64,000 bases of DNA from contig NZ_BMZQ01000001.1 of assembly GCF_014652875.1 (NCBI RefSeq), positions 1,054,001 through 1,118,000 on the forward strand. Direction: 5' to 3'. The notes under the pieces were generated by a model. The model worked only from the letters and a program-made list of their open reading frames with translations. It had not been told where the DNA came from and did no database searches. Below, piece by piece: positions 9,893 through 18,502 of the stretch. A program made the position numbers and the translations under genes. Source of the DNA: Tianweitania populi. Lineage in GTDB: Bacteria > Pseudomonadota > Alphaproteobacteria > Rhizobiales > Rhizobiaceae. Positions within the stretch are counted from its first letter, which is position 1, and each line of letters begins with the position of its first letter.

Positions 9893-10591
9893 TCAGTAGC
9901 TCAAGCTCGGATACCATTCGCTGCGGCGGCCATCAGGCGTCAGATCAAGGATCGACCACAGTGGTGCGATATCTGGCGCATCACGCGGGTCTTGACCAGG
10001 GTCAGCCATCTCGGCCGTCATCTCGCTTTTCCAAAAAAGTCGCACCTCCTCGCCGTCCCGCTTGAAAACGAGCAGTGCCGGATTCTCGCTCCCGTCTTCA
10101 TTGATCAGGCCGAGATCGTTGGCGTAGTCATCGCCAATCGTCTGTACGAAGTCCAGGTCGCGCCAGCCGCGCTCATGGGCAAAGGCTTGCTGCCGCTCGA
10201 CCGAACTGCGCCCGAGGATCCTCAGTGCAACATTCTGTCTGATATCGGCAGCGTTGCCGTTCACACCACCCAACCAGTTCGTGCACATTGGGCAAGGCCG
10301 CTTGCGTTGAGGCCCGTACATCCAGAAGTAAGTGACGAGCGCGTCCTTGTCGCCGAAGAGATCAAGGAGACGCAACTGACGATTGTCGGCATCGAGGAAG
10401 CGGTAGTCCTTCATGATGATCGGCCCCGGCGGCAACGATCGCCGCTGCTCGGCCACACGCGTCATGTGCCTGCGCAGTTCAATCTCGTCCGCGAGCAAGG
10501 CCATCCTGGCCTTCGCGTATGCCGCACTTTCTTCCGTGAAGACAGGTCGCCGCGTCGTGGCAAGTTGGTTGGCGTCTGACAGTTCAGTCAC
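9893..10591 (-). CDS. DUF899 family thioredoxin-fold protein
   Basis: A 232-residue protein of the DUF899 family, a predicted thioredoxin-like dithiol oxidoreductase with no settled substrate. A Cys-Pro-Met-Cys pair at 100-103 follows the strand ALVTYFWMYGPQ, and LPPGPIIMKDYRF precedes it. Family proteins usually keep only part of the thioredoxin active site, and CPMC is a plausible redox pair. I chose a GTG start at 10591 because GGGAGGA lies about 9 bases upstream; an ATG at 10654 would add 21 residues without a good site. No signal peptide is seen. The neighbouring glutamine synthetase genes give no clear functional link. Confidence 0.85.
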   Translation of the reverse strand: MTELSDANQLATTRRPVFTEESAAYAKARMALLADEIELRRHMTRVAEQRRSLPPGPIIMKDYRFLDADNRQLRLLDLFGDKDALVTYFWMYGPQRKRPCPMCTNWLGGVNGNAADIRQNVALRILGRSSVERQQAFAHERGWRDLDFVQTIGDDYANDLGLINEDGSENPALLVFKRDGEEVRLFWKSEMTAEMADPGQDPRDAPDIAPLWSILDLTPDGRRSEWYPSLSY

Positions 10592-10687
10592 AGCTATGTC
10601 CTCCCAAACAGATACAAGGACGAAACTATCAAGCGCTAACCGACACGCCGTCAATCATTGTCGATGCGGGCACTGGGAAAGAAAGAA

Positions 10688-10711
10688 GGCCCGGCAGTTT
10701 CCCGCCGAGCC
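10688..10711 (-). terminator. terminator of glnII
   Basis: On the minus strand GGCTCGGC pairs with GCCGGGCC (one G-U pair), followed by TTCTTTCTTT. It begins 34 bases after the glnII stop. Confidence 0.8.
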
Positions 10712-10744
10712 TCTTTGCTGTTCCCCTTCGGATTATCAGCAGTC

Positions 10745-11785
10745 TTAAGCAGCAGCCTTCTTGATGCCCTCGACCGGGACATCGGCAATCGTCTTCAGCA
10801 CCTGGGATGCGATCTGGTAGGGGTCGCCCTGCGAGTTCGGACGACGGTCCTCGAGATAGCCTTTGTAGCCATTGTTCACGAAGGAATGCGGCACGCGGAT
10901 CGAGGCGCCGCGATCGGCAACACCGTAGGAGAACTTGTTCCACGGCGCAGTCTCGTGCTTGCCGGTCAGGCGCTTGTCGTTGTCCGGACCATAGACGGCG
11001 ATGTGATCATCGAGGTTCTTGTCGAACGCAGCCATGAGCGCCTCGAAGTACTCCTTGCCGCCCACTTCGCGCATGTAAGTGGTCGAGAAGTTGCAATGCA
11101 TGCCCGAGCCGTTCCAGTCGGTGTCACCCAATGGCTTGCAGTGGAACTCTATGTCGATGCCGTACTGTTCCGTCAGGCGCAGAAGCAGGTAGCGTGCAAT
11201 CCAGATCTGGTCGGCAGCCTTCTTGGAGCCCTTGCCAAAGATCTGGAACTCCCATTGACCCTTGGCCACTTCGGCATTGATGCCCTCGTGATTGATGCCG
11301 GCCGCAAGGCAGAGGTCGAGATGTTCTTCGACGATCTCGCGAGCGACGTTGCCCACATTCTTGAAACCGACGCCAGTGTAATACGGGCCCTGCGGAGCTG
11401 GGTAACCAGACTCCGGGAAACCGAGCGGACGACCGTCCTTGTAGAAGAAGTATTCCTGCTCGAAGCCGAACCACGCGCCGTCATCGTCCAGGATGGTTGC
11501 GCGCTTGTTGGAGACGTGCGGAGTGACACCGTCCGGCATCATGACTTCGCACATGACGAGCACGCCGTTCGTGCGAGCCGGATCCTCGTAAAGGGCGACG
11601 GGCTTCAGCACGCAGTCCGACGAATGGCCTTCAGCCTGCATCGTGGACGAACCGTCGAAGCCCCACAGCGGAAGCTCTTCAAGCGTTGGGAAGGAGGCGA
11701 ACTCCTTGATCTGCGTCTTGCCGCGCAGGTTCGGGACCGGAGTGTAACCGTCCAACCAAATATATTCGAGCTTGTACTTTGTCAT
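10745..11785 (-). CDS. glnII: glutamine synthetase, type II (eukaryotic type)
   Basis: A 346-residue GSII, the second glutamine synthetase typical of rhizobia and their relatives. It is much shorter than GSI and is not adenylylated. Motifs include LPLWGFDGSSTMQAEG at about 38-53, WFGFEQEYFFYKDG, GINAEVAKGQWEFQI, HCNFSTTYMR and the ATP-site segment RGASIRVPH. It is driven by a perfect sigma-54 promoter at 11863-11879 and is divergent from a gstI-like gene. It lies only 0.9 kb from glnA, so both enzymes and PII cluster here. Confidence 0.98.
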   Translation of the reverse strand: MTKYKLEYIWLDGYTPVPNLRGKTQIKEFASFPTLEELPLWGFDGSSTMQAEGHSSDCVLKPVALYEDPARTNGVLVMCEVMMPDGVTPHVSNKRATILDDDGAWFGFEQEYFFYKDGRPLGFPESGYPAPQGPYYTGVGFKNVGNVAREIVEEHLDLCLAAGINHEGINAEVAKGQWEFQIFGKGSKKAADQIWIARYLLLRLTEQYGIDIEFHCKPLGDTDWNGSGMHCNFSTTYMREVGGKEYFEALMAAFDKNLDDHIAVYGPDNDKRLTGKHETAPWNKFSYGVADRGASIRVPHSFVNNGYKGYLEDRRPNSQGDPYQIASQVLKTIADVPVEGIKKAAA

Positions 11786-11862
11786 TCTGGCCTCTCGTAA
11801 CCACGACCTGAAGCGCCCACGTCGGTGCGGCCGTGAAGGGACCGACGGCTTCAGTTCAAGCT

Positions 11863-11879
11863 TTGCAAACGGCGTGCCA
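11863..11879 (-). promoter_or_regulatory. sigma-54 (RpoN) promoter of glnII
   Basis: On the minus strand TGGCACGCCGTTTGCAA matches TGGCACG-N4-TTGCA perfectly, with GG and GC 10 bases apart. Transcription should start near 11854, leaving a leader of about 70 bases before the ATG at 11785. Control of glnII by NtrC and RpoN is known in rhizobia. I did not find a convincing NtrC palindrome in 11880-12040. Confidence 0.92.
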
Positions 11880-12039
11880 GTTAGGCGCGGACACCTCTCC
11901 CGGGAGCAAGTCGGCTATAGTTTTCCTGCACAAACAAGGCCGCGCATGGGCGGAACCTGCGTCCGGCAACGCCGTTGAGAAGTTGTCCGGTGAGTTTGCC
12001 GGCTTGTTCTGCACGAGACCGCTCAAAAAAGAGGCTTCG

Positions 12040-12067
12040 TTGCACAATTCATTTGCAGCCCCTATAT
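12040..12067 (+). promoter_or_regulatory. candidate sigma-70 promoter of the gstI-like gene
   Basis: TTGCAC (12040-12045), a 16-base spacer and CTATAT (12062-12067) fit the alphaproteobacterial housekeeping pattern. It lies about 49 bases upstream of the ATG and is divergent from the glnII sigma-54 promoter. The 330-bp gap 11786-12115 is the shared control region. Confidence 0.5.
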
Positions 12068-12115
12068 TTCATCTACATCGTTTTCGAACGCCACATCGAT
12101 TTGGAAGGAAGTGCA

Positions 12116-12304
12116 ATGCCGGCTTCCCATACTGCTTCCGCAACAATCTACGAGTTTCCTGTTGGGGGCCGCGCCGGGCGCGCTAAAGGCCTTCGCAGCT
12201 GGGAGAAGGCGTCACAGCCGCCAGCAGTCGCTCCGGTGATCATGCCGGAAAGCGGCTGGTACCACGATGTGGCAACGCAGGAAGACGTTCCGCAGAAGAA
12301 CTAG
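12116..12304 (+). CDS. gstI: GstI-like small protein (DUF2735), probable translational inhibitor of GSII
   Basis: A 62-residue basic-to-neutral protein starting MPASHTASATIYEFPVGGRA, with GGAAGGA upstream of the ATG. Its size, its sequence style (DUF2735) and its position divergent from glnII match gstI of Rhizobium leguminosarum, whose 63-residue product represses GSII synthesis at the translational level. It has a housekeeping-type promoter facing away from the sigma-54 promoter of glnII, as expected for a gene made when nitrogen is plentiful. Identity is inferred from position and family, not from a full alignment; if not GstI, it remains a conserved small DUF2735 protein. Confidence 0.75.
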   Translation: MPASHTASATIYEFPVGGRAGRAKGLRSWEKASQPPAVAPVIMPESGWYHDVATQEDVPQKN

Positions 12305-12339
12305 GCCTAAGCGCCGAGAAAGCGCTTCATGGCGCGCGG

Positions 12340-13134
12340 CTAGTTCGATCCCCGCGTTTGCAGCAGCGAGTGCGCCGCTTCCATGTCGCGGCGGCGGAAC
12401 GCGCGGCGTGCCTGGGCTTCCTCATCCTCGCCCCACTGGTCGATGTTCCAGTCTTCATCGACATGGGCCGCCTTCCACGCTTCCTCGAAGCTGAGTTCAC
12501 CGGCCTCCAATGCCAATGCGATCAAAGCCGAGCCGGCGATCGACGTCATGACATGGAGCGATGCCAAGCGAAATGGATCGGCATCACGCTTGAGATGAAA
12601 CCCAACCGCCGCCACCGATTCCTTCGGTTGCTCGACATGCATCACGCCTTCTGACAGGAAGAAGCGAGCGCCAAGCGTTGCGCGCGCCCAATCCAGTACC
12701 GGATCCCAAGTCTCGGATTGAAGTGACACCAGCTTTTCCGGCGTATCTGCGCGGTAAAACACCAGGTCGGACGACGCAAAGCGCATGATGTCTTCGATCA
12801 CCGCCTGCGGATCATTCGCCACGCCATCCACCGCGGTGTTGACGAGACGATAAGCCGGCATGGTCGCGAGATTGACCACGTCCTGCTGAGCCCGAAACTC
12901 TTCCGCAACAAGTGCTGCAGCAGCCTCTGTCGGCAAGGTGATGATGCGCTGACCAGGCGTGCGGATAGCTTTGCCGTCCAGCTCGATGACCCACCCATCA
13001 TCCGACTGCGCAACACCAACGTCCTTATAGAACCGCTTCGGCATCACCGGTTTGGTGAGCCTTTGCGCCCGCTTCACCGGATCCTCATCGTTGTGGACCG
13101 GTCCGCCTTCAAGATCGTTCAGGATGTCGCGCAT
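12340..13134 (-). CDS. ATP12-family F1-ATPase assembly chaperone
   Basis: A 264-residue relative of mitochondrial Atp12, which binds free F1 alpha subunit during ATP synthase assembly. Family text includes RFYKDVGVAQSDDGWVIELDGKAIRTP near the N-terminus, MRFASSDLVFYRAD in the middle and ELSFEEAWKAAHVDEDWNIDQWGEDEEA near the end. ATG 13134 has GAGGCGAG upstream; a GTG at 13140 is an alternative. It is cytoplasmic with no signal sequence. It ends 35 bases from the gstI-like stop, tail to tail. The function in bacteria is inferred from the eukaryotic homologue. Confidence 0.9.
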   Translation of the reverse strand: MRDILNDLEGGPVHNDEDPVKRAQRLTKPVMPKRFYKDVGVAQSDDGWVIELDGKAIRTPGQRIITLPTEAAAALVAEEFRAQQDVVNLATMPAYRLVNTAVDGVANDPQAVIEDIMRFASSDLVFYRADTPEKLVSLQSETWDPVLDWARATLGARFFLSEGVMHVEQPKESVAAVGFHLKRDADPFRLASLHVMTSIAGSALIALALEAGELSFEEAWKAAHVDEDWNIDQWGEDEEAQARRAFRRRDMEAAHSLLQTRGSN

Positions 13135-13212
13135 GGTCACTCGCCTCTACAGAAAGCCGAACAGATAGGAATGAGGGTCCTGGTTCGCTACTGCGATTGT
13201 GTCGACCGACTT

Positions 13213-14526
13213 TTATTCGGCGCGCTCGATGCGGATGACCTGCGCCTTGTCTGTGAGGTGACCGTCCTTGGTGATGCCTTCCACTGCACGGCGCACAGCG
13301 GCTTCCGTGGTCTCATGCGTAACCAGAACCACTGTCTTCACATCAGCGTCCAGCCCACTGTCGGCCTGCTGGACGATCGACTCCAACGAAATATCGGCAT
13401 CGGCCATGCGCTTGGCGATCGCTGCGAAAACACCGGTGCGATCATGCACGGTCAAGCGGATGAAATAGCCGCCCGCATGCGACCGCATCTTGGCTTTCTT
13501 GTAGGGCTTCAACTCCTTGGCCGGCCGACCGAACACCGGTCCATGCTGGAAGCCAGGCTGGCTCTTGGCGATATCCGCGATGTCGCCGATCACAGCTGAA
13601 GCCGTGGCGTTGCCGCCAGCGCCTGGACCTACCAGAAGCAGGTCGCCAAGAATGTCGCTCTGGATCGCCACCGCATTCGTCACACCATGCACCTGCGCGA
13701 TCACCGACTGGGTCGGCACCATGGTCGGATGCACGCGCTGTTCGATGCCGCTGTCGGTACGCACGGCAACGCCAAGCAGCTTGATGCGATAGCCAAGGCT
13801 CGCCGCAGCGCGGATATCGGCCTGGCTTATATTGCTGATACCTTCGAGATAGATGTCGTCGGCCGCGATCTTCGAGCCAAAAGCTAGGCTGGTCAGGATC
13901 GACAGCTTGTGCGCGGTATCGTTACCCTCAATGTCGAAGGTCGGATCGGCTTCGGCATAGCCGAGACGCTGCGCATCGGCGAGGCAGTCCTCGAAGGACA
14001 GGCCCTCGGCTTCCATCCGGGTCAGAATATAGTTGCAGGTGCCGTTGAGAATGCCGAACACACGCGACACGCTGTTGCCGGCGAGCGCTTCGCGCATCGT
14101 CTTGATGACAGGAATACCGCCGGCGACCGCTGCTTCGTAGTTGAGCAACACGCCCTTCTTCTCGGCCGTTTCCGCAAGGTTCACACCGTGCTTGGCGAGC
14201 AACGCCTTGTTGGCCGTCACAACATGGCGGCCCGCATCGAGTGCGGCCTTGATGGCGTCGCGTGCCGGGCCCTCGTCGCCGCCCATCAATTCCACGAAGA
14301 CGTCAATCTCAGCGCTTTTAGCGAGCGCGACCGGATCGTTGAACCACTGGGCGCCGGACAGATCCACACCGCGATCGGCGTCCCTGTTACGCGCTGAAAC
14401 AGCGGTCACGCTGATCGGACGACCGCATTGGCGCTGCAGTTCGGCAGCCTTTTCCGCCAGCACCCGCACCACCGAGGCACCAACCGTACCGAGGCCAGCG
14501 ATGCCGACGCGCAATGCTTCCGTCAT
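13213..14526 (-). CDS. hom: homoserine dehydrogenase
   Basis: A 437-residue NAD(P)-dependent enzyme that reduces aspartate semialdehyde to homoserine for threonine and methionine synthesis. It has the N-terminal nucleotide-binding motif GIAGLGTVGASVV, the catalytic-domain signatures GILNGTCNYILTRME and GYAEADPTFDIEG, and a C-terminal ACT domain (about 355-437, starting YFIRLTVHDRTGVFAAIA) that normally mediates threonine feedback. ATG 14526 is preferred. It lies 30 bases downstream of alaC in the same direction. The glpX gene that often follows hom in rhizobia is absent here. Confidence 0.97.
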   Translation of the reverse strand: MTEALRVGIAGLGTVGASVVRVLAEKAAELQRQCGRPISVTAVSARNRDADRGVDLSGAQWFNDPVALAKSAEIDVFVELMGGDEGPARDAIKAALDAGRHVVTANKALLAKHGVNLAETAEKKGVLLNYEAAVAGGIPVIKTMREALAGNSVSRVFGILNGTCNYILTRMEAEGLSFEDCLADAQRLGYAEADPTFDIEGNDTAHKLSILTSLAFGSKIAADDIYLEGISNISQADIRAAASLGYRIKLLGVAVRTDSGIEQRVHPTMVPTQSVIAQVHGVTNAVAIQSDILGDLLLVGPGAGGNATASAVIGDIADIAKSQPGFQHGPVFGRPAKELKPYKKAKMRSHAGGYFIRLTVHDRTGVFAAIAKRMADADISLESIVQQADSGLDADVKTVVLVTHETTEAAVRRAVEGITKDGHLTDKAQVIRIERAE

Positions 14527-14556
14527 AATCAAAACGTCCTGGAAATAGAGTTGGGC

Positions 14557-15777
14557 TTAGCGGCGGGCGCTGAGCGGTATCACATTGTCAAAACGGCCTT
14601 CGGCGCTCGCCTGCAGGAAGCGCTTGATGTTGCGCGCAGCCTGGCGGATTCGATGCTCGTTCTCCACCAAGGCAAGGCGCACATAATCATCGCCATGTTC
14701 TCCGAAGCCGATGCCGGGCGCGACCGCCACATCGGCATGCTCGATGAGGAGCTTGGAGAATTCCAGGGAGCCCATGGCGCGATACTGCTCGGGGATCGGC
14801 GCCCAAGCAAACATCGTGGCAGCCGGCGGCGGAACGTTGAAGCCGGCGCGGCCGAACGATTCCACCATGACATCGCGGCGCTTGCGGTAGATGGAGCGCA
14901 CTTCCTCGATGTCCGAGCCGTCGCCGTTCAGCGCAGCACTGGCGGCCACCTGGATCGGCGTGAATGCACCGTAATCGAGATAAGACTTCACCCGCGTCAA
15001 AGCCGAAATCAGACGCTCGTTGCCGACGGCAAAACCCATGCGCCAGCCAGGCATGGAGAAGGTCTTCGACATCGAAGTGAACTCGACAGCGACATCGATC
15101 GCGCCCGGCACCTGCAGGATCGACGGTGGAGGCGCGCCATCGAAGAAGATTTCGGCATAGGCCAGATCGGACAGTAGGATCAGGTCGTTCTTCTTCGCGA
15201 AATCAACGACATCCTTGTAGAAGTCGAGCGTCGCGACATGCGCGGTCGGGTTCGACGGATAGTTGAGGATCAGTGCGATCGGCTTGGGGATCGAATGCTT
15301 CACCGCGCGTTCCAGCGCCGGAATGAAGCTCGCATCTGGCTCTGCCTGGATCGAACGGATCACGCCGCCCGACATGATGAAGCCGAAAGCGTGGATCGGA
15401 TAGGTCGGGTTCGGGCAGATCACGACATCGCCTGGAGCGGTGATCGCCTGCGCCATGTTGGCGAAGCCTTCCTTGGAGCCGAGCGTCGCGACGATCTGCG
15501 TATCCGGGTTCAGCTTTACGCCGAAACGCCGCGCATAATAATTGGCCTGGGCACGACGCAGGCCCGGAATGCCGCGCGACGAGGAATAGCGATGCGTACG
15601 CGGATCGCGCACAGTATCGACCAGCTTGTCGACAATGGCTTGTGGCGTCGGTAGATCAGGATTGCCCATGCCGAGATCGATAATGTCGATGCCCTTGGCG
15701 CGCGCGTCAGCCTTCAGTCGATTGACCTGTTCGAAAACATAAGGCGGCAGCCGCCGAACCTTGTGGAACTCTTCCAT
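14557..15777 (-). CDS. alaC: PLP-dependent aminotransferase, AlaC-type
   Basis: A 406-residue class I/II aminotransferase. The PLP lysine is in SMSKTFSMPGWRMGFAVG, with GSKEGFANM in the cofactor-binding loop, NYPSNPTA and DLAYAEIFFDG. Close relatives next to hom in Rhizobiales are annotated as alanine transaminase AlaC or LL-diaminopimelate aminotransferase-like; the sequence alone does not decide the substrate. It probably forms a two-gene unit with hom, which favours a role in amino-acid synthesis. The length is full and all expected motifs are present. Confidence 0.92.
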   Translation of the reverse strand: MEEFHKVRRLPPYVFEQVNRLKADARAKGIDIIDLGMGNPDLPTPQAIVDKLVDTVRDPRTHRYSSSRGIPGLRRAQANYYARRFGVKLNPDTQIVATLGSKEGFANMAQAITAPGDVVICPNPTYPIHAFGFIMSGGVIRSIQAEPDASFIPALERAVKHSIPKPIALILNYPSNPTAHVATLDFYKDVVDFAKKNDLILLSDLAYAEIFFDGAPPPSILQVPGAIDVAVEFTSMSKTFSMPGWRMGFAVGNERLISALTRVKSYLDYGAFTPIQVAASAALNGDGSDIEEVRSIYRKRRDVMVESFGRAGFNVPPPAATMFAWAPIPEQYRAMGSLEFSKLLIEHADVAVAPGIGFGEHGDDYVRLALVENEHRIRQAARNIKRFLQASAEGRFDNVIPLSARR

Positions 15778-15865
15778 GGCAAATCTCGCGCGCGATCAGA
15801 AAGCGATGCTTGCGGCTCTATACCGATTTCACCGCAGGGTCGAGGTAAGAAGGCGGCAAAGTGAG

Positions 15866-16375
15866 CTATTGCGCCGATTCAGCCGAAATGGCCTGCAGTG
15901 TGTTGTCGCCATGGCTCGCTCCGATCCGACGAAGCTCATCGGGCGTCGGTACGCTGCGCGCGGCAGCGGCATTCGTGCGGCTCACGCGCCCTTGCGTGGA
16001 GCGAAGATCGGCGAGGAGGGCCGCACTTTCTTCCGGCGTAAGCTGTGTATTCGCGGCTGCGCGGCGCTGGTTCAGGTTGGGAAAAGCGCCGGTATTCTGC
16101 ACGCCAGTCGATTGAGAAGCCGATTGGGCGTTGATCGACGCACGGCGCGCTTGGGCGTCACGCGCGCCCCTTTCCTGCGCGACATCCTGCGTATTCGACG
16201 GTGCCAAAGTGGTGGAGCCGGGCTGCGGCAAGGCAGCAGGCTGGGCAACCGGCGCCATCGCATTGGTCATGTCACGGGTCGTGCAACCCGCAACAGCGAG
16301 CGTCGCCATCGCAGCAACGGCCATGGAAACGGCTGACGTGGAACAAACGGATGCGAAAGAACGGCCGAAGGTCAT
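15866..16375 (-). CDS. small lipoprotein of unknown function
   Basis: A 169-residue protein with a type II signal sequence: a hydrophobic stretch ending LAVAG-Cys31-TT, so lipidation at Cys31 is expected. The mature part is rich in Ala, Gln, Ser and Thr without a recognised domain; the segment LTPEESAALLADLRSTQ near 115-131 looks helical. ATG 16375 has GGGGAG upstream; upstream in-frame codons would precede the signal peptide. It is divergent from phaC and upstream of alaC-hom. Function is unknown. Confidence 0.8.
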   Translation of the reverse strand: MTFGRSFASVCSTSAVSMAVAAMATLAVAGCTTRDMTNAMAPVAQPAALPQPGSTTLAPSNTQDVAQERGARDAQARRASINAQSASQSTGVQNTGAFPNLNQRRAAANTQLTPEESAALLADLRSTQGRVSRTNAAAARSVPTPDELRRIGASHGDNTLQAISAESAQ

Positions 16376-16477
16376 GAAATCTCCCCATCCACCCTCAACA
16401 GGGGCAAGGTCTGGTTGGACCGCTATGGTCGTCCCATGATAATGTGTCAAGAACACGCTCGGGAGGAGCACGGTGTC

Positions 16478-18334
16478 ATGACGGAAAGGCCGGAACGAAC
16501 CGAAGAAAGCAGCACCGGCGGTGCAGCCGGATCCAAGACTTTCGACAAGGCATCAGTCGAGCCGTTCCTCATCAAGAACCCGGAAAGTTTCGCGCTCAAT
16601 CTCGCGCGCATGGTGGAAGAAGCCGGCAAGGCCGCCGCTGCCTGGGCCGGTCCGCGCGAACGCGGCGAACTCCCCGCAGCATCAGCCGAACCGCTGTCGG
16701 ACATGGTTCGGACCTTCTCCAAGGTGACGGAATACTGGCTGGCGGAGCCGTCGCGCGCCTTTGAAGCGCAAACCAAGCTGTTTGCGGGCTTCATGGGCGT
16801 TTGGGCCAATTCGCTGCAGAAGCTGAACGATGCCGCCACGCCCGACATTATCCCGCTCGATCAAGGCGACAAGCGCTTTAAGGACCCCGATTGGAGTCGC
16901 CACGCCTTTTTTGACTTCCTCAAGCAGGCCTATCTGATCCTCTCGCAATGGGCAGCCGACCTCGTGGATCAAGCGGCTGATCTCGATCCGGCCACGCGGC
17001 AGAAGGCGAACTTCTACGTCAAGCAAGTCGCCAGCGCGATTTCGCCGTCTAACTTCGTGCTGACCAATCCCGAACTGTTCCGTGAGACGGTAGCGTCCAA
17101 CGGCGAGAACCTGGTGCGCGGTATGCGCATGCTGGCCGAAGACATTGCGGCCGGCGGCGGCGAGTTGAAGCTGCGGCAATCCGATGCCAAGCAGTTCCGT
17201 GTCGGCGAGAACATAGCCACCACCGAAGGCAGCGTAATCGCGCGCAACGATCTGGCCGAGATCATCCAATATGCGCCGTTGACCGACACGGTGCTGAAGC
17301 GGCCATTGCTGATTGTTCCGCCCTGGATCAACAAGTACTACATCCTCGACCTCAACCCGCAAAAGTCGTTCATCCGCTGGGCGATTAGCCAGGGCCATAC
17401 GGTGTTCGTGATTTCCTGGATCAACCCGGACGAGCGCCACGCCAAGCTCGGCTGGGAGCATTATATCCGCGACGGCATCCAGTTTGGCCTCGACCAGGTG
17501 GAAAAGGCAACCGGCGAACGCGAGGTCAACGCGATCGGCTATTGTGTCGGCGGCACGCTGCTGGCTGCGGCACTCGCTCAGCAGGCGCAGAATGGCGACG
17601 AACGCATTCGCGCGGCGACCTTCTTCACCACGCAGGTTGATTTCACTCATGCCGGCGACCTGAAGGTCTTCGTCGATCCCGAACAGATCAAGGCCGTTGA
17701 AGAGGCCATGAGCGCGCGTGGCTTTCTGGATGGCTCGAAGATGGCGACGGCCTTCAACATGCTGCGCGCCGGCGATCTGATCTGGCCCTACGTCGTCAAC
17801 AACTACCTGCGCGGCAAGGATCCTCTGCCCTTCGACCTGCTTTATTGGAATTCGGATTCAACGCGCATGACCGCGGCGAACCATTCGTTCTATCTGCGCA
17901 ACTGCTACCTCGATAATCGACTCTCCCGCGGCGAGATGAAGCTGGATGGCCGAACCCTGTCGCTGCACGACATCACAATCCCCGTCTACAACCTGGCCGC
18001 GCGCGAAGATCACATCGCGCCGGCGCGCTCGGTATTCGAAGGGTCGCAGTTCTTCGGCGGGCCGGTGGATTACGTCATGGCGGGTTCAGGCCATATTGCC
18101 GGCGTTATCAATCCGCCGGCCGCCAACAAGTACCAGTTCTGGACGGGCGAAAAGCCGATCGGCGCGTTCGACGATTGGGTCACGAATGCGACGCAGAATA
18201 CGGGCTCCTGGTGGCCGCATTGGCATGCGTGGATCGAGCAACAAAATAATGAGCGCGTCGAGGCCCGTAAGCCCGGCACAAGCACACCAGTCTTAACTGC
18301 TGCACCCGGCACTTACGTTCATGGAAAGGGTTGA
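16478..18334 (+). CDS. phaC: class I poly(3-hydroxyalkanoate) polymerase
   Basis: A 618-residue PHA synthase that polymerises (R)-3-hydroxyacyl-CoA at the surface of storage granules. The alpha/beta-hydrolase core shows the lipase-like box GYCVGGT with the catalytic Cys, the Asp in NLAAREDHIAP, and the His in GSGHIAGVINPP. The N-terminal domain has LNPQKSFIRWAISQGHTVFVISW, typical of class I enzymes. ATG 16478 follows GGAGGAG. No phaA, phaB, phaR or phasin genes are in the window. It stands alone between two lipoprotein genes. Confidence 0.97.
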   Translation: MTERPERTEESSTGGAAGSKTFDKASVEPFLIKNPESFALNLARMVEEAGKAAAAWAGPRERGELPAASAEPLSDMVRTFSKVTEYWLAEPSRAFEAQTKLFAGFMGVWANSLQKLNDAATPDIIPLDQGDKRFKDPDWSRHAFFDFLKQAYLILSQWAADLVDQAADLDPATRQKANFYVKQVASAISPSNFVLTNPELFRETVASNGENLVRGMRMLAEDIAAGGGELKLRQSDAKQFRVGENIATTEGSVIARNDLAEIIQYAPLTDTVLKRPLLIVPPWINKYYILDLNPQKSFIRWAISQGHTVFVISWINPDERHAKLGWEHYIRDGIQFGLDQVEKATGEREVNAIGYCVGGTLLAAALAQQAQNGDERIRAATFFTTQVDFTHAGDLKVFVDPEQIKAVEEAMSARGFLDGSKMATAFNMLRAGDLIWPYVVNNYLRGKDPLPFDLLYWNSDSTRMTAANHSFYLRNCYLDNRLSRGEMKLDGRTLSLHDITIPVYNLAAREDHIAPARSVFEGSQFFGGPVDYVMAGSGHIAGVINPPAANKYQFWTGEKPIGAFDDWVTNATQNTGSWWPHWHAWIEQQNNERVEARKPGTSTPVLTAAPGTYVHGKG

Positions 18335-18502
18335 TCCATCTTCAGCAACATTGCTCTTGCTGAACCATGATCTTGCCTTATTTCGTGAATAGCCGGATGC
18401 TCGGATTTGTTTCCATGGGTTGGTTCTTCTGGAGAGGGGAATCGGCTGATAGTTTCAGGGGCATGCCGATGCCGAGCCGGAATCGACCGAAAGGAATCCG
18501 CT

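Noticed and set aside
11880-12040. NtrC-binding palindrome upstream of glnII
   Set aside because: TGCACAAACAAGGCCGCGCA and other TGCAC half-sites are present, but spacing and dyad symmetry do not fit the NtrC consensus.
13213-14526. Broken glpX or recJ expected after hom in rhizobia
   Set aside because: The 79 bp between hom and the ATP12 gene contain no trace of either; the order simply differs.
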